Part shown: piece by piece, positions 40,860-52,384 of the stretch
Layout of the letters: every line of letters starts with the position of its first letter
Numbering within the stretch: position 1 is the first letter of the stretch
Assembly: GCA_950022655.1 (NCBI GenBank)
Contig: OX465584.1
Coordinates: 65,936,437-66,000,436 of the forward strand
DNA from: Alentia gelatinosa
Lineage: Eukaryota; Annelida; Polychaeta; Phyllodocida; Polynoidae
Direction of reading: 5' to 3'
Length of the DNA stretch: 64,000 nucleotides
Position numbers and translations under genes: made by a program
Notes under the pieces: generated by a model
What the model was told of the DNA's origin: nothing
Seen by the model: the letters and a program-made list of their open reading frames with translations, nothing else
The model's database searches: none

Positions 40860-41330
40860 GCGTGCTGCCCGTGTGTTACACTGATAAGACTGCCCTCTGC
40901 TCCTACCTGGTGCTGCTGCCCTCACTGCTGTGTAAATCCCGGCTCGTACGTTGCCGTGCTAGTACAATCCTGTTCTGTGAATCCACCTCGCGCTGCCCAC
41001 CTTTAAGTACCTCCCACTCTCTCCGCTGACGGCGCCACTGTCGGCCTTGACGACGGGACGCCGGAACGCTGGCGGGACGCGCGGGTCTCACTAAGAGCCT
41101 TTACCGCCATGACAACACGTGACCCCAGCAGAGTTCAGAACGAGGCCCGCGCTGCCAACCGGGGACGGGTTTGTCTTGGCGCCGACCATCGATTCTGTGA
41201 TCGGGGGAGGGCGTTCATACTCACATGGCGGAGTCCGCTCACATTCACCACGCGTATGGCCGCAGACGGCGGGCGGGTAGTATACTCCGAGCTAGATTAT
41301 ATCGCAGGGAGAGTCGCCGTTATGTAAGCC
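40860..41330 (-). promoter_or_regulatory. CpG-rich block, candidate promoter and 5' UTR exon of copy 3
   Basis: GC- and CpG-rich, with a CACGTG E-box at 41116-41121. On the minus strand, CCAG|GTAGGAG gives a plausible donor with the exon side beginning at 40907, which could join the acceptor near 37532. Short ORFs here (minus 41091-40903, plus 41109-41327) have Arg-rich composition and no known domain. The link to tektin copy 3 is inference. Confidence 0.35.
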
Positions 41331-41762
41331 TTGTCTGTTTGGTTTTACTCCATGTTAGTGACTACAACGAAGATAACACCCTCAGAGGAGCAGTTTGTAT
41401 ATAAACCGCGGTACTATACGGAATCTGGTTTAGTGTCCGCGTACGTCAAACACACCGAGGGAAACTGTTATTATTTTCATAAATGAGCAATGCTCTTTTA
41501 TCAGTAATTTATCAGGTTTTTTTTTGGTTTTTTTTGGTGTTTTTTTTGGATGGGGGGCGGGTGGGGTTAACATGGATGTGAACATCCATCTTTTCAGGTT
41601 TTTACCCGAATTCTGAAGTGAATATTGATCCGATGTAACCGATTCAGAAGGCATAGGGTCATATCTGATGAGTATATTGACGTTCGGAGACAGTCATTCT
41701 GTTTTCATGTTATCACATACCTAAAGATGGCGAAATTTTACCTAGGCACATGATCACATACC
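41331..41762. other. Spacer with G/T-rich tract
   Basis: A T/G homopolymer-like tract at 41517-41570. No gene. Confidence 0.4.
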
Positions 41763-42060
41763 ATTTATCTCACCCCTGGAATAAATGTCCTACAGGCTTA
41801 ACATTGGGAAATCGTTCTCCATGCCCGTACAAGTATTGCAGTCCATTCTCCATGGTCTATATCCTGTGTGTTGTCCATTCTTTAGGTGCATACAGGGGTG
41901 AGATAAATACAGAAAGCAACTCGTTATAGTCAAAGAAGTTGTTCTCCAACTCGTTTGAATGTTACGTGATATTCACTCGGCTGTCGCCTTGTTCATATCA
42001 CTCCGCATCAAACTCGTAAAAAACGACGACTTGGACCAAAACTTGTTGGTTTCTTCTTTA
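41763..42060. mobile_element. MITE, family B, with extended flank (left arm of a large inverted repeat)
   Basis: TIR unit 41763-41908 has ATTTATCTCACCCCTG and its complement. The following sequence to about 42060 (CAACTCGTTTGAATGTTACG, CGGCTGTCGCCTTGTTCATA) also recurs inverted at 43155-43306. Confidence 0.8.
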
Positions 42061-42302
42061 TTGTATGTCTTGTGTGAAATACAGGTAGAAATACAACATG
42101 GACACCTGATGAATCTAATTGAACATTAGCGAAACGTCGCGTCAGTTTTTATACAACCATGAACCATCGATGGCACAACTTGGTTTAATAGCAGAAGATA
42201 AGGCTAATAAGTGTCTTTAAGTTTATTATACACCTGTGTACGTCAGTCTTATTCTTACTGACCTATGCCCAGTTCATAAATAGTGAATAATTCATATTTT
42301 AA

Positions 42303-42590
42303 CACTGCACGAAAACTAAGAGTTTATGTATATACTTGGCATATATAGGTATGATTTTGCGTATACAAGATAGTCCTATTTTCCATTGTGTATACGCCTC
42401 ATCTATAGACGTGTAAAATGTATACGACCCGCGTATACATGTCCCGCACACGATATTTCTCTTCATATACGCTTTGAGGCAAATACAGCCATTACGCTGA
42501 CATATAGAAGAGGAAACGTGTCAATATACAGCCGATACATGCAATTACGCGATGGCGTATATATAAATGAACTGGTGGTTTTCACGCACT
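42303..42590. mobile_element. TIR element, family G, copy 2
   Basis: Starts CACTGCACGAAAACTAAG and ends GGTTTTCACGCACT. The interior has GTATACGCCTCATCT and GATGGCGTATATA as in copy 1. It lacks the nested pogo-type MITE. Confidence 0.7.
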
Positions 42591-43154
42591 TTATGAAGTG
42601 ATATGAAAGTATGATGTACGGCCCAGTCTGATATATGTATGGCCCACTTTGCCACTGCATATCAGGATCAGTCAAGCAAAAAAACACAAAAATTGAATAA
42701 ATATGCAGAAAAAAAAACACGTAATAACACAATATTGCTATGAATACATTTACGGTATAGAAAATCGGGAGATAGAATTACGAAATGAAATGAAAGACTT
42801 CTTGAAAATACAGAACTGGGAAACCTTTGAATGAGTGTACTCAGGGATATGTGTATTTGGCGACTGCTGGCCTGGAGTTTGGTCAGTTATTTAATCATCT
42901 TACCGTACATATCTACGTCGGAGGCATTTTGAAAGAGCGCCAAAGAGATTATAATACTGTGTGGTAAGAACTGGCCATACACGGCCCCACCAATACTGTA
43001 AACTCCAGTACAGCCAGTGAAAACATGGTCGGATTATTACCAGACCGTGAATGAGATATCAGAAAATAGTCCCTCATATGGGAATATTATTGTAATAACC
43101 GACTTACTCATATGTAAACACTGCAGCCGGAGTTTTGTACTCAGCAGGACATTT
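42591..43154. other. Spacer between the inverted arms
   Basis: No gene recognised. Confidence 0.4.
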
Positions 43155-43448
43155 TAAAGAAGAAACCAACACGATTTGGTCAAAATCGTCGTTCTCCACG
43201 AGTTTGATGCGGAGAGATATGAACAAGGTGACAGCCGAGTGAATATCACATAACATTCAAACAAGTTGGAGAACGACTTCTTTGACCAAAACGAGTTGCT
43301 TTCTGTATTTATCTCACCCCTGTACACACTAAAATAATGGACAACACAGGATTTAGACCATGGAGAATCGACTGCAATACTTGTACAGGCATGGAGAACG
43401 AGTTCCCAATGTTAAACCTATGGACATTTATTCCAGGGGTGAGATATA
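43155..43448. mobile_element. MITE, family B, inverted copy (right arm)
   Basis: Reverse-complement relative of 41763-42060. The TIR unit is 43307-43448. It contains CCAATGTTAAACCTATGG. Confidence 0.8.
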
Positions 43449-43511
43449 TCGTTATTCTGTATCGTCTTATTAATCAATAAGGTATTTCCATATTGCTATT
43501 ATTATTATATT

Positions 43512-43865
43512 AGATACATACACAATATTGACTGGTTTCAGATACCAGCGGCCGAATGCTCCGAGGAGTTGGCGCGTAGTAATATCCGAGCGTATGCGAG
43601 GACATTGCACAGAATCAACTCCGAGGAGCGTACAACCGCTTTTATCTGAAACCAGTCTATATTGTATTTATTATCCACCTTTTCTGGACAAGTGGCATGT
43701 CGATATCAGTTCGTTTTGGTTATGAACAATTTTTCCGGACGCACTATTTCCCCGTATGCGCCACCCGGAGCATACAACATATCCGTATGCGCCGGGTATG
43801 TCCATACAAACTCCCTGTGTGTTTTCTATGGACACTTTTATTTAAGGTGGATGATAAATTTGAAT
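43512..43865. mobile_element. Palindromic element, family E, plus single 72-bp repeat unit
   Basis: Arms ATTGACTGGTTTCAGATA and ATCTGAAACCAGTCTATA surround GCGTAGTAATATCCGAGCG. The adjacent TATTTATTATCC and the CGGGTATGTCCATAC...TATGGACAC unit follow, as in other family E contexts. Confidence 0.7.
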
Positions 43866-45290
43866 ATCCACCATAAAGGTGCTATTTTCCTGTATATATA
43901 TATGATATTTTTGAAACCGTATACAATGTACATGTATTACTATACAATGGGAGCCGACACTTTTTTAACAATGGGTACTGGTTTAGTGAGTACCCATATA
44001 TTTTTAATTGGGACATGGCATACGATAAATGATAGATAGCAAAAACTTCTGATATGTTTTGCATATTATAGAATGCTATAATGAACAAATTCTCACACTA
44101 TCCCCTCTTTAACTAGAAAACCAAGAACGTATTTATATCTTGGTAGAGTTAAATCATGTAGGAAAACTAATAACGTGAATTGGGCGAGAGCCTGTTGATA
44201 TTTCCAAATAAATGAAATTAAACGTAATTTGAGATTTTCTTTCCTACATTCTTTGTGATTAATTAACAGGTTATTATCAAATAACAATCAATCATCATTT
44301 AATTATTTTCAGTGTTTTTATCTAATTTTCACAATACTGGGTGTTCACATTATTTGGTTGACACAAGGTTTCGGGTCTTTCTATTCTTTTTTAAGTGTTC
44401 TTCAATGTTACTTTAAACCCATGCCGTATATATATAAATACTTACCGCTTCGTCATATAACGTTAAAATACCGTACGGAATACTGTTCCGTATGGGAAAA
44501 TACGGAATGCCCGACCATATATATTGACTAAAATATTACTTGTGAGGCCAAAATCGATTACTGATTTTCCTAATTTTTGGTATGAAGTAAATATAGAACG
44601 AGCTACCATGCTTGTACAAGCCACAAAACTTGATGATATTTTACGATTTGTACGGAACAATGCGTTTTCACCGAGTTCCGTATGAACCGTAAATCATTAT
44701 CTCGTTTTGTAGCTTGTAAAGCATGATAAGGACGTTCTATATAATTACCAATTATTCAAATGGTTCAAATTCAGTCCCTCCTTCTTGCGGTGTTCTGTTT
44801 TAAGGGGGCTGTTCTTTTATTTTCGTTTATTTTTAAGGAAAATAAACTTTGCTCATTAAGACTACTGTGATAGAAAATATATAGTGATAATGTTTTTAAA
44901 ACTCATCCATCCAACAAAATAAGTTGTGTGGTTTCAGTTTCTGAATAAAATCCGTGAATATGAATTATAAAATATTGTTTTTGATGGAATAGAATGTACT
45001 CCAACATTGGACCTTCGACAGACATTCGAGATTCCCTTCTCTATGATCGGGCATGAAGTCAAGATCTAAATTAAAACGTTCATGACTTGTTTCATGAGAC
45101 AGACAGAACATTGTGAGTTATTATTATTCTCCGTTTTTTTATCACGAACATCAGTAGTGGTAAGCATTCATAGACTTGCCCATGTCTTTGATTATGAACA
45201 TTCATTAAATGATTAATCACAATCAGAATAAAGTTCATTAAAGTATGTATCCTTCTCTGACTGGCCAAGGAACCAAAGACTTGTCCACTA
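43866..45290. other. AT-rich spacer
   Basis: Several short ORFs without resemblance. A segment at 44680-44755 (ATCTCGTTTTGTAGC) resembles 59250-59300, suggesting an old repeat. From about 45165, the sequence is the reverse complement of 58130-58220. Confidence 0.4.
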
Positions 45291-45715
45291 GGAACAGAAT
45301 CTCCAAGCCACTCCCTGTAACCCTATACTTCCTCCTACCCCTCCCCCTCCCCTCCTCCAGTTCCCTGGCCGCCTGTGTTGTCATAGCAATAAATTTCGCC
45401 TGCTCCTGACTGTGACCCCATTGAGATCAAAGTGAGAGGGTATCAATCTCCCAGCAGATATCCTGACCAGAAGCCAGGATATCTGTATGGAGAGTGTTGG
45501 GAATGCTGGAGCTAAACAGCGCCAGAAATCCAACACCATTACCGCTTGTACCAGTCCCTGTATCCCAACGAGCAGGGTAGCCATAGGATGCAGGGACTGG
45601 AGCCAGTCTCCTGTAGCCCAGCGAGGAGGGTAGCCATAGGATACAGGGACTGAAGCCAGTCTCCTGTATCCCAGCGAGGAGGGTAGCCATAGGATACAGG
45701 GACTGAAGCCAGTCT
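45165..45715 (-). repeat. Inverted copy of the 53-bp minisatellite with its flank
   Basis: Three units of the 53-bp repeat (45555-45715) lie on the minus strand. The unit core is TCCCTGTATCCTATGGCTAC. The neighbouring 45165-45275 is the reverse complement of the flank at 58120-58220 (GGCCAGTCAGAGAAGGATAC). Thus the array and its flank moved or were copied together. Confidence 0.85.
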
Positions 45716-45884
45716 AAAGCATTCACTGCCACCGCGCAAGGCCGTTTATTCAGACAATATTGAGCGTGGGACACTCACGCTCAAATACGCTGCCAAAAAA
45801 GTTAAGTTCAATACACATCTACCGATTTCGGAACATTAATATACCTTTATCAGCGACAAAGGAACAGTAATTTGTCTCAGACTG

Positions 45885-46265
45885 AGCTGTCTAAACTTTT
45901 AAGTTGATAATTATCTTGTCTTTAAGTTGGAAAAAGATAAGCATATTATAGCTAGGTCTGTCAATGTATTAGTGTATATACAGTTTAGTGTATCCTTGTG
46001 TTATCTAAAGTATATCTATGGTATCACTGAGGTGATATGCACGTATGATACATCATATTGGAGCTGGAATACAATAGAATATGATGCAATCGCTTTTATT
46101 TCTATGGAACTAATTTGCATGGGTATTATAAAGGTATTACGCTTATACACTCAGTGATCCAATGCTAAAGTATGCGTTGCCAGGGCTATGTTTGGCCGCA
46201 CGCATCACATAACCAAACAGATAAGGCGCATCGCTGGCCAGTAGAAAAAGGCCTTTAAATGTAGC
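45885..46265. repeat. Dispersed repeat, family K, copy 2
   Basis: Collinear with 6364-6760 on the same strand, ending AGAAAAAGGCC. Non-coding. Confidence 0.7.
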
Positions 46266-46273
46266 TGCCTGCT

Positions 46274-46686
46274 ATAGCCCAATGCACATCTACCGATTAC
46301 GGAACATTGATGTAACTTTGTCAGCAACAAAGGAACGGTATTTTGTCTCAGGCGAGCCATCCTAACGGAGGCGGCCCTAATCGGTAGATGTAGGACAGCG
46401 AGGCAAGGGTCAGCCAACGATCAGTGAAACCGCCTCCTTAAGATGTTCTTTTGTCGCTGATGAGTTGTCATTCAATGTTCCTAAATCGTTCACCAAAAGT
46501 TTATCAACATGTTGATGAATCCAGTCACAGACAATGTAATGTTGGTAACTGGCCGCGGATTGGGTGGCCGACACAGTCCCGGGGTTATATTGTATTATGT
46601 AATTTGCCTGCGACAAGATCACCGACTCCTATACGATTTGGGAACCAATCGATCAACCCTGGATCAGTAGATGTGTATTGGGGTTT
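46274..46686. mobile_element. MITE, family C, copy 1 (CATCTACCGATT ends)
   Basis: Starts TAGCCCAATGCACATCTACC and ends ATCAGTAGATGTGTATTGGG. Internal motifs GGTAGATGTAGGACAGCGAG and TCCTATACGATTTGG recur in three more copies. Confidence 0.75.
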
Positions 46687-46848
46687 AGATGGGTTAGAGA
46701 GGTTACACAGACTGTGAGGTTACTGCAAAAATCTAACCCCTCACTATCTGCGCCAACTCTATGACATTGATAAGGTGCAGATGCCAAGGCTTTAATTTTA
46801 GAGGTGTGTCCAGCTGACCATAATCAGTTACCACAGACCGAAATACCT

Positions 46849-47461
46849 TAAGCCTACAAGACACCGACCCGACCACTGTGCCCGATTCTACATTTGCCCG
46901 ACGGATCCATCTGGTCTGTGACAATCTGCATCAATCGGGTCGGTGTACGCACTTCACCGACCCGATTTTATTGCTTTTCCCGACGCGTCGGGCATTACTA
47001 CCATGTCAGATATGACCGACTCTGCCCGACCTTAAGATTCCAGTGTATGCACTTTCACCGATTGTTACCGATTCTGAGCATGCCATTTAAAAAAGCGTTG
47101 CCATCTATCCCTCAGTCCGATTTACAAGTGTCTTATATCGATGTGTAGGGGAGAAACAAGCGATCATAGATCTGAAAACCGTTTTCTGATATTCTAAATA
47201 AACCAGAAGTTATGAAACTTTGCATTATGGCCTATATGTACTTATCACTCGGCCGGGGCTCAGCTGAGCCCCTGTACCCTTCCGCTCTCTATGACCCCAA
47301 TCGGGTCGTTTTACGAGGTTATAAATGGAGGGAAGTGTGATCGGGGACAGTCATCGTGTCGGTGTCTTATAGGTACAAGACATCGACATTTTATTCCAGA
47401 CTCTCACCGAGCCGATGATCGGGATGAATCGGGAAAAAAAGTTGGTGTCTTATAGGCTTTA
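46849..47461. mobile_element. TIR element, family H
   Basis: Ends TAAGCCTACAAGACACCGAC and GTTGGTGTCTTATAGGCTTT are inverted repeats with few mismatches. The interior has many CCCGAC/CCGATT words. A stretch near 47110-47230 (GTAGGGGAGA, TCTGAAA, AAACTTT) resembles the interior of the pogo-type MITE at 27960-28050. No transposase. Confidence 0.75.
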
Positions 47462-47829
47462 CAAATGCAGTCGTAGAAATGGCAGGTTGTCTGTGTGGCA
47501 AGTGGATGAAATAAATTGACCACTAGGCTCAGAAATGAGCAAACTTTTTCTCTTTTCTTTTAGTAATTCTATGGTCCTTCATACTATCTGTTCCTAGTTA
47601 TCAACTCACCCCTAGTATTCAGGAAAAATATCTAATTGGGGATTATACCACAAATTAGTCAATGTTAAGAGTAAGATAATATAAAGAGACGTCATGAGTT
47701 TGAGTCTCAGTTTATTTATGCCACACATTTTGCTGGCTCCATTATTTCATGAGTCAAAGATGAGTGACATTACGGAGCCAACAAAATGAGTGGCATAAGT
47801 AAACTCAGACTCAAACGAGTGGCGTCTAG
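47462..47829. other. Spacer with an internal inverted repeat
   Basis: At 47690-47825, GAGTTTGAGTCTCAGTTTAT pairs with ATAAGTAAACTCAGACTCAA, probably part of the element containing the family A unit that follows. Confidence 0.5.
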
Positions 47830-47963
47830 ATTTTATCCTACCCCGTTTCTACATTTTTTCAGTATTAGAAAGTAGCGGCATAAAGAACACCTTATGTCAC
47901 ACCCGTGACATAAACAAATCCCATGTTAAGCCTATGGCGTCTTTTATTAGGGGTAGGATAAAT
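47830..47963. mobile_element. MITE, family A, copy 4
   Basis: Ends ATTTTATCCTACCCC and GGGGTAGGATAAAT. Contains CCATGTTAAGCCTATGG. Confidence 0.8.
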
Positions 47964-48226
47964 TCAGAAATCCATTCGAGTTTAGTATCAAAGCTCGATT
48001 CCATCTCGTTTGAATCGCTACGTAATTCATGCGGATTTGCCTTATTATGAGCTTCAAGCTCGAACATCTCTGACCAAAAACTGTTTCCTTTATATTCACC
48101 TATGGTCGAGCCTCTAACAAGAAGAATGTGAGTAATCAAAATGCAGTTATTTGATTTTGTTTCATATCATCAGGAAACATATTTAGTGCGGGAATTGATA
48201 CCGTTCTCAGTATTTTGTACCAGTAA

Positions 48227-48520
48227 TATTAGGAAACGTCCTTACTGTGGACGAAACGGTTCCTGTTCGAGTTCAGTCTTTGATTTCGTACTGCCTGACA
48301 CCATAGGCGGAAGGCAGTATGAAATAAAAAACTGACCGAGAACGAGAATCGTTTCGTCCACAGTGAGGACGTTTGCTTATTATCATATACCTTAAATCGA
48401 TGAAAAACAACATTTAAATGACTTATTAAGTCACACTCACAGCGGGCATGAACATTATTATTACTGCACCCCTAGCAGCGGGCAGTATTTCATGGACATT
48501 CACACACAGGTATATAATAA
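48227..48520 (-). mobile_element. Hairpin MITE, family D, copy 2
   Basis: Opposite orientation to 19656-19962. The hairpin arms are AAACGTCCTTACTGTGGACG and CGTCCACAGTGAGGACGTTT (48235-48374), nearly perfect. Confidence 0.85.
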
Positions 48521-48529
48521 TAATATGTC

Positions 48530-48703
48530 CCAATGCTAGAGGCAGTAAACAATAATCTTTTGTGGCCAGGCGGCCATAAACCACGAGAGTTGACGCATAG
48601 TAATAGACTCGCAAACGCTCGTATATTACGAAGACAACCTTGAGTGGCTTACAGAGCCAGCTTTCCACAAAACCATCGTTTGTTATATTCATTATCTATC
48701 TTC
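48530..48703. mobile_element. Palindromic element, family E, copy in 48.5 kb
   Basis: GGCGGCCATAAACCACGAGAGTTGACGCATAGTAATA and a degenerate complement, ending ACCATCGTTTGTTATATTC. It directly abuts the piggyBac-like element. Confidence 0.65.
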
Positions 48704-48707
48704 TTAA

Positions 48708-49058
48708 CCCTTCAAGAGCCACACATAATTCACCATGTACCCATACTACTGCAGGCACCAGACCCAATTGTGGCCTTTGTATGACCGCCTTTTGTAGTCA
48801 ATATTATTAAGAGAAATTACAAATTTAAAATTTCCAGTAAATCTGTATTTTTTATTAGAACTTTCCGATATTTCAAAGACATACTGGTGACATTTAGCAT
48901 AATATGTCATATAATTTTTTATTATTCTGCGATAATTTTCCAAAAAGTTACAAAGGAACAAATACAGAGTGGTTCATCAATTCAATATGTGAATGTCATA
49001 TGGCATTGTCCGGTCCTGGCCAGGGGAATGCCATATGGTATTCCCCTGCCAGAAAGGG
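48708..49058. mobile_element. piggyBac-like MITE (TTAA target duplication)
   Basis: The element begins CCCTTCAAGAGCC and ends CAGAAAGGG. It is flanked by TTAA at 48704-48707 and 49059-49062. TTAA duplication with CCCTTT-like ends is diagnostic of the piggyBac superfamily. No transposase inside. Confidence 0.75.
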
Positions 49059-49155
49059 TTAAGTAAATGAAATCCAGGAATCAACATGATACATGATAAG
49101 GTTTATCACTCGGGACTGTGTTCTTTCTCTTCAGCACAAAGGGACTATTTTCTCA

Positions 49156-49700
49156 TACTGCACGGAAACCACAATATTTTTCATATATACACCATCACGT
49201 AATTGTATGTATCGGCTGTATATTGACTTGTTTTCATATATATATATATATATGCCCATATTTCACGCCAGCGTATGCGGCGTATACAAGACTGTTTCCT
49301 TTTGTATACAGAAGCGACTTGGCTGTATTTCACACCTGGCGTATACAAGAGGAAATATACTCTGCACGATATATACACGCCAGGGGTATATGTGTATCGA
49401 TATAAATTTAAAAAAATTGACAATATAACATTGGATTTTCCATATCCCAAGGACTTAAAGACTAATGGCAAATGAAATATGCTACAGTGGTGTCCCCAAG
49501 TGGCAGATATTAGATAGTGGCGTAAATACAACAGAATCAGATGTATATATCATAACGTATATTTGACGGCAACATGGACGCTCATATACGTCTTCAGTTA
49601 AGGCGTATCCACACGGGGAATAGGACGACGTTGTATACGCAAAAGCATACCTATATACGCCGGGCGCATATATATGTAAAACGGTGGCTCTCGTGCAGTG
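49156..49700. mobile_element. TIR element, family G, copy 3
   Basis: Starts TACTGCACGGAAACCAC and ends GGTGGCTCTCGTGCAGTG. The interior has GTATACGCC-rich palindromic words. Overlapping short ORFs on both strands are artefacts. Confidence 0.75.
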
Positions 49701-50069
49701 TCATAATCAATAACTTTTAGTCCGCAATCAATCCATTTCAGATCCATATACAATAGTTACAGTAGCTGACCATCAAGGAAACAATGACTAGTGGTTTACT
49801 GCGGCCCCGTTCATTTTAAATGTGTGCTTTGTAATAGAAGGATAATAAAGCACTATGAGGCAGTTGCAGCCAACAGGATTACAGGACGCGACTGGTGAAC
49901 ACGGGCCCGCCGACCTGACCACTGCACCGCTCAGAGCTGGCACGCGGGCACGTATACGTATTTAAGCTATATTTGAAACTTACATTCATATTATGTAGAA
50001 GCCGATTAATCGCAGAGAGAAACATAGGTCACTTTTGGTCACATATTATCAGAGTAATTGTACATACAC

Positions 50070-50400
50070 ATTATATGTTCTATGTTGACCTGGTTTAAAC
50101 CTAGTTATATATCTAAATAAATATACTTATGCATATGTATGTGTGGGAACTTTCCTGGCATAAATCGGTACCCATATGTATAGTATTCTTTTATATATAT
50201 ATATTTATGAATATATATATATATATGTATATATTAAAGAGGAAACCTATGAATGTTTAGGGTCAGAGCTCATATCCTATCGAGTTTTAACCACGTAGTA
50301 ATTGTATATACACATTATATGTTCTATGTTGACCTAGTTTAAACATAGTTATATATCTAAATAAATATACATATACATATGTATATATATTTTTTTTATA
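50070..50400. repeat. Direct duplication of about 240 bp with (TA)n tracts
   Basis: TATATGTTCTATGTTGACCT...AACATAGTTATATATC occurs at 50072 and again at 50312. AGAGGAAACCTATGAA...CATATCCTATCGAG occurs at 50236 and again at 50408. AT dinucleotide runs separate them. Confidence 0.8.
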
Positions 50401-50405
50401 TATAT

Positions 50406-50714
50406 ATTACATATATATCACAGAGGAAACCTATGAAAGTTTAGGGTCAGAGCTCATATCCTATCGAGTTTTAATCACGTAGTAATTCACCAGGCGAAAC
50501 TGTGAATTATGTAGCGATTCAAATGAGATGGGATTGAGTTCTAAAACTAAACTTTCATAGGTTTCTGAATTTATCTCTCCCTTCACTTTGATTAATGGGC
50601 TAACATTTGTGACTTAATCCCTCATTGGATATTTTTCCTAAATATTTAATGGGCGTTGGATACGAGTTCCTAATGTTAAGTCTATGGAGAAACAATACCA
50701 GGGATGAGATAAAT
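50406..50714. mobile_element. MITE, family B, copy 4
   Basis: Collinear with 34262-34561. The inverted-end unit is 50569-50714 (TTTATCTCTCCC...GGGATGAGATAAAT), with TAATGTTAAGTCTATGG. Confidence 0.75.
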
Positions 50715-50867
50715 ATGTATTTAGAAGATTTACCTCAGTGGGTAGCTACAGTCTTCCTACGCCATACAGAATCTGCAACTAGCTGCCTCCTACCCGGTTG
50801 TTTGTTTGTAGGTGTTCCAAAAAAATTCAACAAATATTTCTTTTCCAAATTAGTACAAAGCGGATTG

Positions 50868-51179
50868 TAAAGCCCAATGCCAATCTACCGATTTCGGAAC
50901 ATTCATGTACCTTTATCGGCCACAAACGGACGGTAATTTGGCTCACCGAAGGCATCCTAACGGAATCGGCCGTAGTCGGTAGATGTAGGACAGCTAGGCA
51001 AGGGTCAGCCAATGATTAGTAGACCGTTTGCTTACGACTAATATCCACCACCCCATCTCCTCAATGTCTGCCGGTTGAGAGAAGGGTTACATAATTTGCC
51101 TGCGACATGTTTACCGACTCCTATACGATTTGGAAACTAATCGCTCAACCCTGAATCGATAGATGGGCATCAGGCTTTA
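50868..51179. mobile_element. MITE, family C, copy 2
   Basis: TAAAGCCCAATGCCAATCTA and AGATGGGCATCAGGCTTTA are inverted ends. 312 bp. Nearly the same sequence occurs at 55916-56228. Confidence 0.85.
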
Positions 51180-51525
51180 GAAGGCACGGGAATCGTTCGT
51201 GTAAATTGTCTTATGCTTGTCATACATTGTACGGGACGATATGTCTACTATGTGTAAGCTATGCCCCCCCCCCGCACCCCACGACATACTCCATACACAC
51301 ACACAGACACGAAGTAATGGGTTCTAGTATCAACCATCATTCAGTCTATAGTATTCAACCACAAGTTTTATTCCTAGGTATCTCGGTGTATTTTACTAAT
51401 TCTTATTAACCAAATAATTTTAATACATATAGGTTTTGAAATAAAAGATACTTACTAAGATATACATAGTTTAACATATCAATATTACAATCTAACTTTA
51501 TCTTCATTTTATACAAATACACATG
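51180..51525. other. Spacer
   Basis: A short poly(C) at 51265-51274. No gene. Confidence 0.4.
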
Positions 51526-51895
51526 TAGGGGTCAGGGTAGTCGAGCAGCGTTGTTTCACTTCATGCTAGGTGTGAGTGCGGATCCCTGCTGTGCGGTAAG
51601 GCCGGTGGACCCGTGGTATGCAAATGCTACGGGGTCACCCGCATTACGTAACTCAGTCACTATATAAGGCTGAGTCCATGGGTTGACAGGACTTCTCGCA
51701 GTGCCTCTCTACAGAGTGAACGCCTGGAGCCTGATGTGTTGGTAAGGTTGCATTGAATACCTTTCGACATTGAAGAGACCAGAATCTCTTCCCACGCTAG
51801 TTGGTGCCCAGAAGCACCAACCTATTGTAAAGTAAGTACTGAAATAAAACTTGGTACATTGAAACAGTCCGGAGTCTGATTCTGTCTTCATAGTT
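51526..51895 (+). promoter_or_regulatory. LTR-like or promoter-like module (TATA box and poly(A) signal)
   Basis: CTATATAAGGC at 51660-51670 and GAAATAAAAC at 51840-51849 lie in the spacing expected of an LTR U3-R-U5 or a short Pol II unit. A perfect 8-bp hairpin GTTGGTGC-N6-GCACCAAC lies at 51800-51821. No partner LTR, primer-binding site or gag/pol is seen, so a solo LTR is only one possibility. A tRNA-like SINE head (GGTAGTCGAGC...GTGCGGATCCC) is another. Confidence 0.35.
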
Positions 51896-52384
51896 AAGCG
51901 GTAGGTAGTAGATTCTGCATCTCCCTGCCCTTTCCAATGGGTAAAGCCGAACCCACCTGTACTGGCATGGTAAGTACAGGGTAGCGACTGAGTCTCGGAA
52001 CCCTTGGTCGGCTGTCGATCACGGAAAGTGGTAAGACACTTTCAGCGACTGAGGGGAACGCTACACACACAAAGGAAATAAGAACATGGAAAAATAGCTT
52101 CAAGACTAGGAAATCATACACTCTCCTGGCATAGAACCGAGTGGAACGAAGTATCCGCGGGAAGAGTGGCAGATACTTTCAGCTTGTCGGTCAATGTGGC
52201 CGAGGATCATATTGCACTACGTCTAACATGGAGTAGCAAGCTCTGGTGGCCAGTGTAGTTTGACAAGAGGATTAATTGTGATGAAAAGGGTGTAAAAGGT
52301 TATCTTGTCTTGAATATTTTGTATTTATATTTTGTAGGTATCAGAAATCTATATGAACAATCATATAGATATCATGTATCATAA
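51896..52384. other. Spacer
   Basis: A stretch with repeated CACTTTC/GTGGTAAG words. No gene. Confidence 0.4.

Noticed and set aside
44755..44785. B-box-like GGTTCAAATTC as a tRNA gene
   Set aside because: No matching A box or acceptor stem upstream.
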